This document shows, piece by piece, positions 6,265 to 8,666 of a stretch of DNA of 8,666 nt. This DNA is from Syntrophomonas sp. UBA5288. GTDB lineage: Bacteria > Bacillota > Syntrophomonadia > Syntrophomonadales > Syntrophomonadaceae. The position numbers and the translations under genes were made by a program. Positions within the stretch are counted from its first letter, which is position 1. Every line of letters starts with the position of its first letter. Where the stretch lies: positions 1 through 8,666 of the forward strand of contig DHSK01000008.1 of the NCBI GenBank assembly GCA_002408445.1, given 5' to 3'. A model generated the notes under the pieces. It saw only the letters and a program-made list of their open reading frames with translations. It searched no databases and was not told where the DNA came from.

Positions 6265-6471
6265 TTCGGTCCCCCCAATTTTTTAACACTCGCTTTACAT
6301 CTTCCCATAAGTTTAATACATCATTCATCATAATAACACATATTTCTAGACTAAATATAGAGTGGTGCGAAATGGAGGGGAGCAAAATTCTAGTACACCC
6401 AGGCTGAAGAGTAACCACCGGGGTGCTTTTGATGCCAGTTCCAGGGGCTAAGCAGGATGGTTTTTAAATCA
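6265..6471 (-). promoter_or_regulatory. Structured gap between kinase and NMT1-like importer genes
   Basis: This 207-base gap holds no supported gene. A nested minus-strand hairpin lies just after the kinase stop: AACCAUC (6462-6456) with GGUGGUU (6419-6413), UGCUU (6454-6450) with AAGCA (6428-6424), and GCC/GGC inside. No T-run follows it, so it is not a classical terminator. Further on, UCCCCUCCAUU (6381-6371) can pair with AAUUGGGGGGA (6280-6270), covering the ribosome binding site, with one mismatch. Between them are CACUC/GAGUG (6364-6360/6291-6287) and an AUAUUU/AAAUAU hairpin (6358-6340). TATATT (6359-6354) resembles a -10 but has no well-spaced -35. It is unclear whether the importer has its own promoter or is read from the regulator-kinase operon. 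Confidence 0.4.
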
Positions 6472-7938
6472 CTATGTTCCGGTTGAAATCGCGGGGAGAC
6501 GTACCCGAAAGGTACAGCCTTCGTTCTCTGCACTTATAACATTTATGGTTCCGCCGTGAACATCGACAATAGATTGAGTTATGGCCAGCCCCAGCCCGGA
6601 GCCGCCATATTGACGGGTTCGTGAGCTGTCACTGCGGTAAAAGCGTTCAAAGACATGAGGAAGATTGGTCTCACTGATACCTGGTCCGTTATCCTGAATG
6701 GATAATTCAATTTCATTATCCTTTTCCGTTAATGATATTTGTATATGACCATTTTCCGGATCAGTATGCTGAACCGCATTTTGAAACAGATTTAGAATTA
6801 CCTGTTTCATTTGATCGGTATTATACTGGCACTTCATGCCGGAACTTATATTTAAGCTCAGTTTCCTATGGCCGGCCAGAATACTCAGTTGCGGTTCCAT
6901 ATCGTTTATAACGCGGTCCAGGCATCCTTTCTGAAGCTCAACATGAGGCGTACGGTCAAGTTTATTTAAAAGCAGCAAATCATGTACCAGTTTGTTAAGG
7001 CGCTTTGATTCGCTGTGCATACTTCTTAAAGCTCTTTCGAGCTGGTCCGGTTGGCTGGCTGCCCCGCGCAGCAGCACTTCCAGAAATCCATGAATAGAAG
7101 TTAAAGGTGTGCGCAATTCGTGGGAAGCATCTGCTATAAACCGGCGCATCTGCTCCTTGGTTTCCCGCTCTGCTGCAAAGGAGACCTGCAATCGTTCCAG
7201 CATGCCATTAAATGATACGGCCAGCGTATCAATTTCCGTCTGTCCCTGATGGGTGGAAAATCGCCGGTCCAGATTTCCGGCATCAATTTGCTCCGCCGTT
7301 TCCACCATTTTAAACAGAGGTATCAAAGTCTTTTTAAGTACCGAGAGGTAAGTTAATAACCCGAATACTAATGCCAACAGGGAAAGAAAAAAGAATGTTA
7401 TCAACTGACGAACGAGCAGTTCCTTGATCGGCCCGGTCGGGGTACTTATCTCCGCCACTCCTAGGTGTTGTCCGGGGAATGAATTTATACGCTTTAAAAC
7501 TACTATTTGTTCTGTTCCGCCGGTATGGGAGACGATATAATTTATTTTATGGCGTTCTTGCAGAGCAGCCGCATATTCATTCGTACTGAGCTGCGGAGGA
7601 CTTATGTTGTAAGGTCCGCTTGAAAGCACTTTAAAACTGCCGTTAGTATCAATAAAAGCCAGACTGGTGTCAGGTGCAAACATAAATGGTCTGACCATAA
7701 TATCGTTATCCGTAGTTGAATTTAATCGCGCCCAGACCGGCCCGGGAATGGAAATTAGATGACTTTGCAGACTCTCCGCCTTGTTGCGGTAAAAAACATC
7801 CCGCATGAAAACAAACTGCAAGACTCCAACTAAAACCAACAAGACAGCCAATATAAGCAATGAACGTGATAACAGTTGAATTCTAAGGGAATTAGGGGAA
7901 AAATAGGATTTAAGCCGGTCAATTATCTTCCGGTTCAT
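6472..7938 (-). CDS. Sensor histidine kinase with HAMP domain
   Basis: Membrane sensor kinase of 488 aa. It has TM1 (about 23-46), an extracytoplasmic region of about 130 aa (47-176), TM2 (177-200), HAMP (about 200-252), a HisKA dimerisation domain with phospho-acceptor His273 in ASHELRTPLT, and a HATPase_c domain. The ATP-binding boxes are intact: N box NLFQNAVQ (Asn387), G1 DNGPG (416-420), F box FERFYR (430-435) and G2 GGSGLGL (445-451). It should autophosphorylate and pass phosphate to the regulator encoded just upstream. Its ATG overlaps the regulator TGA in ATGA (7938-7935), a coupled operon. The outer domain shows no named sensor motif I recognise, so the signal is unknown. The following importer genes on the same strand may be its target or share its ligand. 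This is inference from adjacency. Confidence 0.95.
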   Translation of the reverse strand: MNRKIIDRLKSYFSPNSLRIQLLSRSLLILAVLLVLVGVLQFVFMRDVFYRNKAESLQSHLISIPGPVWARLNSTTDNDIMVRPFMFAPDTSLAFIDTNGSFKVLSSGPYNISPPQLSTNEYAAALQERHKINYIVSHTGGTEQIVVLKRINSFPGQHLGVAEISTPTGPIKELLVRQLITFFFLSLLALVFGLLTYLSVLKKTLIPLFKMVETAEQIDAGNLDRRFSTHQGQTEIDTLAVSFNGMLERLQVSFAAERETKEQMRRFIADASHELRTPLTSIHGFLEVLLRGAASQPDQLERALRSMHSESKRLNKLVHDLLLLNKLDRTPHVELQKGCLDRVINDMEPQLSILAGHRKLSLNISSGMKCQYNTDQMKQVILNLFQNAVQHTDPENGHIQISLTEKDNEIELSIQDNGPGISETNLPHVFERFYRSDSSRTRQYGGSGLGLAITQSIVDVHGGTINVISAENEGCTFRVRLPAISTGT

Positions 7939-8618
7939 ATCAGGTCAACCCGGTAACCGGAACCACGTAAAGTCCTGATTAACTGATGGTCTTTATCGTT
8001 TAATTTATCCCTTAGTGAACGAATATAAACTTCCACAATATTTTGCTCGCCTCCAAAATCATATCCCCATACTTTATCTAAAATCATGGTTTTGCTTAAA
8101 ACCAGTCCATGATTGAGTACCAGGAATTTGAGCAATTCATATTCAGTGGGAGATAAATCCAGGAGCCTATCCTCAAATTTGATCTCTCGGCGCCGGTCGT
8201 CAATCGTAAAGGGACCAATGACAACTTCACCAAATAAATTGGGGAACTGATTACGGATACGGGCATAAATTCTGGCCAGTAGTTCTTCAAAACTAAAGGG
8301 TTTTACCATGTAATCATCTGCTCCCAGATTCAGGCCTTTGACGCGGTCATCAACTTCATCTCGAGCAGTCAACATTATTACGGCAACATTCTCCGTTTTT
8401 TTGAGCATACGGCATACTTCAAAACCGTCCATACCCGGCATCATAACATCAAGAATAACCACATGAGGCTGGAATTGTTTGATATGATTAAGCGCAGAAA
8501 TTCCATCCTGCGCTGTCTGGACTTCAAATCCTTCGTTTTGAAGTCCGATTTCCAGGAATTGAAGTATATTGGGTTCATCGTCAACCACTAATATTTTGAT
8601 GCCTTTTAATTGCTGCAT
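7935..8618 (-). CDS. OmpR/PhoB-family response regulator
   Basis: DNA-binding response regulator of 227 aa, the standard OmpR length. The receiver domain (about 6-120) has the acidic pocket Asp13/Asp14 in VVDDEPN, phospho-acceptor Asp57 in VVILDVMMPGMDG, switch Thr84 in IMLTARD and Lys106 in YMVKPFSF. The winged-helix effector (about 132-225) shows the DLSPTEYELLKFL and VEVYIRSLRDKL segments and the RTLRGSGYRV wing. The frame is open to an ATG at 8648, but the ATG at 8618 is preferred: AAAGGCGG lies seven bases upstream, whereas no ribosome site precedes 8648. The 18 bases right of that hold no clear promoter, so the operon promoter probably lies outside the window. It overlaps the kinase gene by four bases and should be its partner. 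Its DNA targets are not evident. Confidence 0.94.
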   Translation of the reverse strand: MQQLKGIKILVVDDEPNILQFLEIGLQNEGFEVQTAQDGISALNHIKQFQPHVVILDVMMPGMDGFEVCRMLKKTENVAVIMLTARDEVDDRVKGLNLGADDYMVKPFSFEELLARIYARIRNQFPNLFGEVVIGPFTIDDRRREIKFEDRLLDLSPTEYELLKFLVLNHGLVLSKTMILDKVWGYDFGGEQNIVEVYIRSLRDKLNDKDHQLIRTLRGSGYRVDLI

Positions 8619-8666
8619 CTGCCTACCGCCTTTGGGATAATAATTCATTTGTCATTGCTATGAATA

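Noticed and set aside
6218..6418. Minus-strand 66-codon frame across the lipoprotein start
   Set aside because: It overlaps the lipoprotein signal-peptide region in another frame, has no supported ribosome site and shows no protein-like pattern.
6265..6471. TPP riboswitch before the NMT1/THI5-like importer
   Set aside because: The conserved CUGAGA and ACCUGAUC-type TPP segments are absent on the minus strand, so thiamine-precursor transport is not supported.
8619..8648. Longer start of the response regulator at 8648
   Set aside because: No Shine-Dalgarno precedes it and it adds ten residues before the conserved receiver start. The ATG at 8618 has a plausible site and gives the standard family length.

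Overview
The window looks like chromosomal DNA of a low-to-mid GC Gram-positive bacterium, probably an anaerobic member of the Clostridia/Peptococcaceae-Syntrophomonadaceae type. The reasons are two lipoprotein substrate-binding proteins with Cys-20 lipoboxes, purine-rich Shine-Dalgarno sites, GTG starts, compact operons and sigma-A-like promoters. The taxonomic guess is an inference. Eight of the nine genes lie on the minus strand, and only an OsmC-family gene is on the plus strand. I see no mobile element, CRISPR array, rRNA or tRNA.

Read in the direction of transcription (right to left), the first block is an OmpR-type response regulator (8618-7935) overlapping by ATGA with a HAMP-containing histidine kinase (7938-6472). 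After a 207-base structured gap comes a SsuABC/TauABC/NMT1-class ABC importer: lipoprotein (6264-5317), ATPase (5309-4545) and permease (4514-3768). The kinase may control the importer or sense the same compound, but the sequence shows only adjacency.

A convergent gap (3587-3767) separates this importer from the OsmC-family thiol peroxidase-like gene (3164-3586, plus), which has its own promoter. A 376-base divergent gap (2788-3163) holds that promoter, a strong minus-strand promoter and a leader of about 175 nt.

The leader feeds the second ABC importer, of the poorly characterised COG2984/COG4120/COG1101 class (TrpXYZ-like): lipoprotein (2787-1792), permease (1771-872) and ATPase (875-66). 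The left edge (1-65) holds a short inverted repeat and a possible dispersed repeat.

The most interesting signal is the leader upstream of the TrpXYZ-like importer. One nine-base segment, CUCCUGUCC, can take part in three mutually exclusive pairings: a 13-bp upstream hairpin, a small hairpin followed by U7-A-U5 (an attenuator), and an exact nine-base anti-Shine-Dalgarno pairing with the gene's ribosome binding site. It matches no riboswitch or T-box class that I recognise. A weaker long-range anti-SD pairing is also possible upstream of the second importer's lipoprotein gene.
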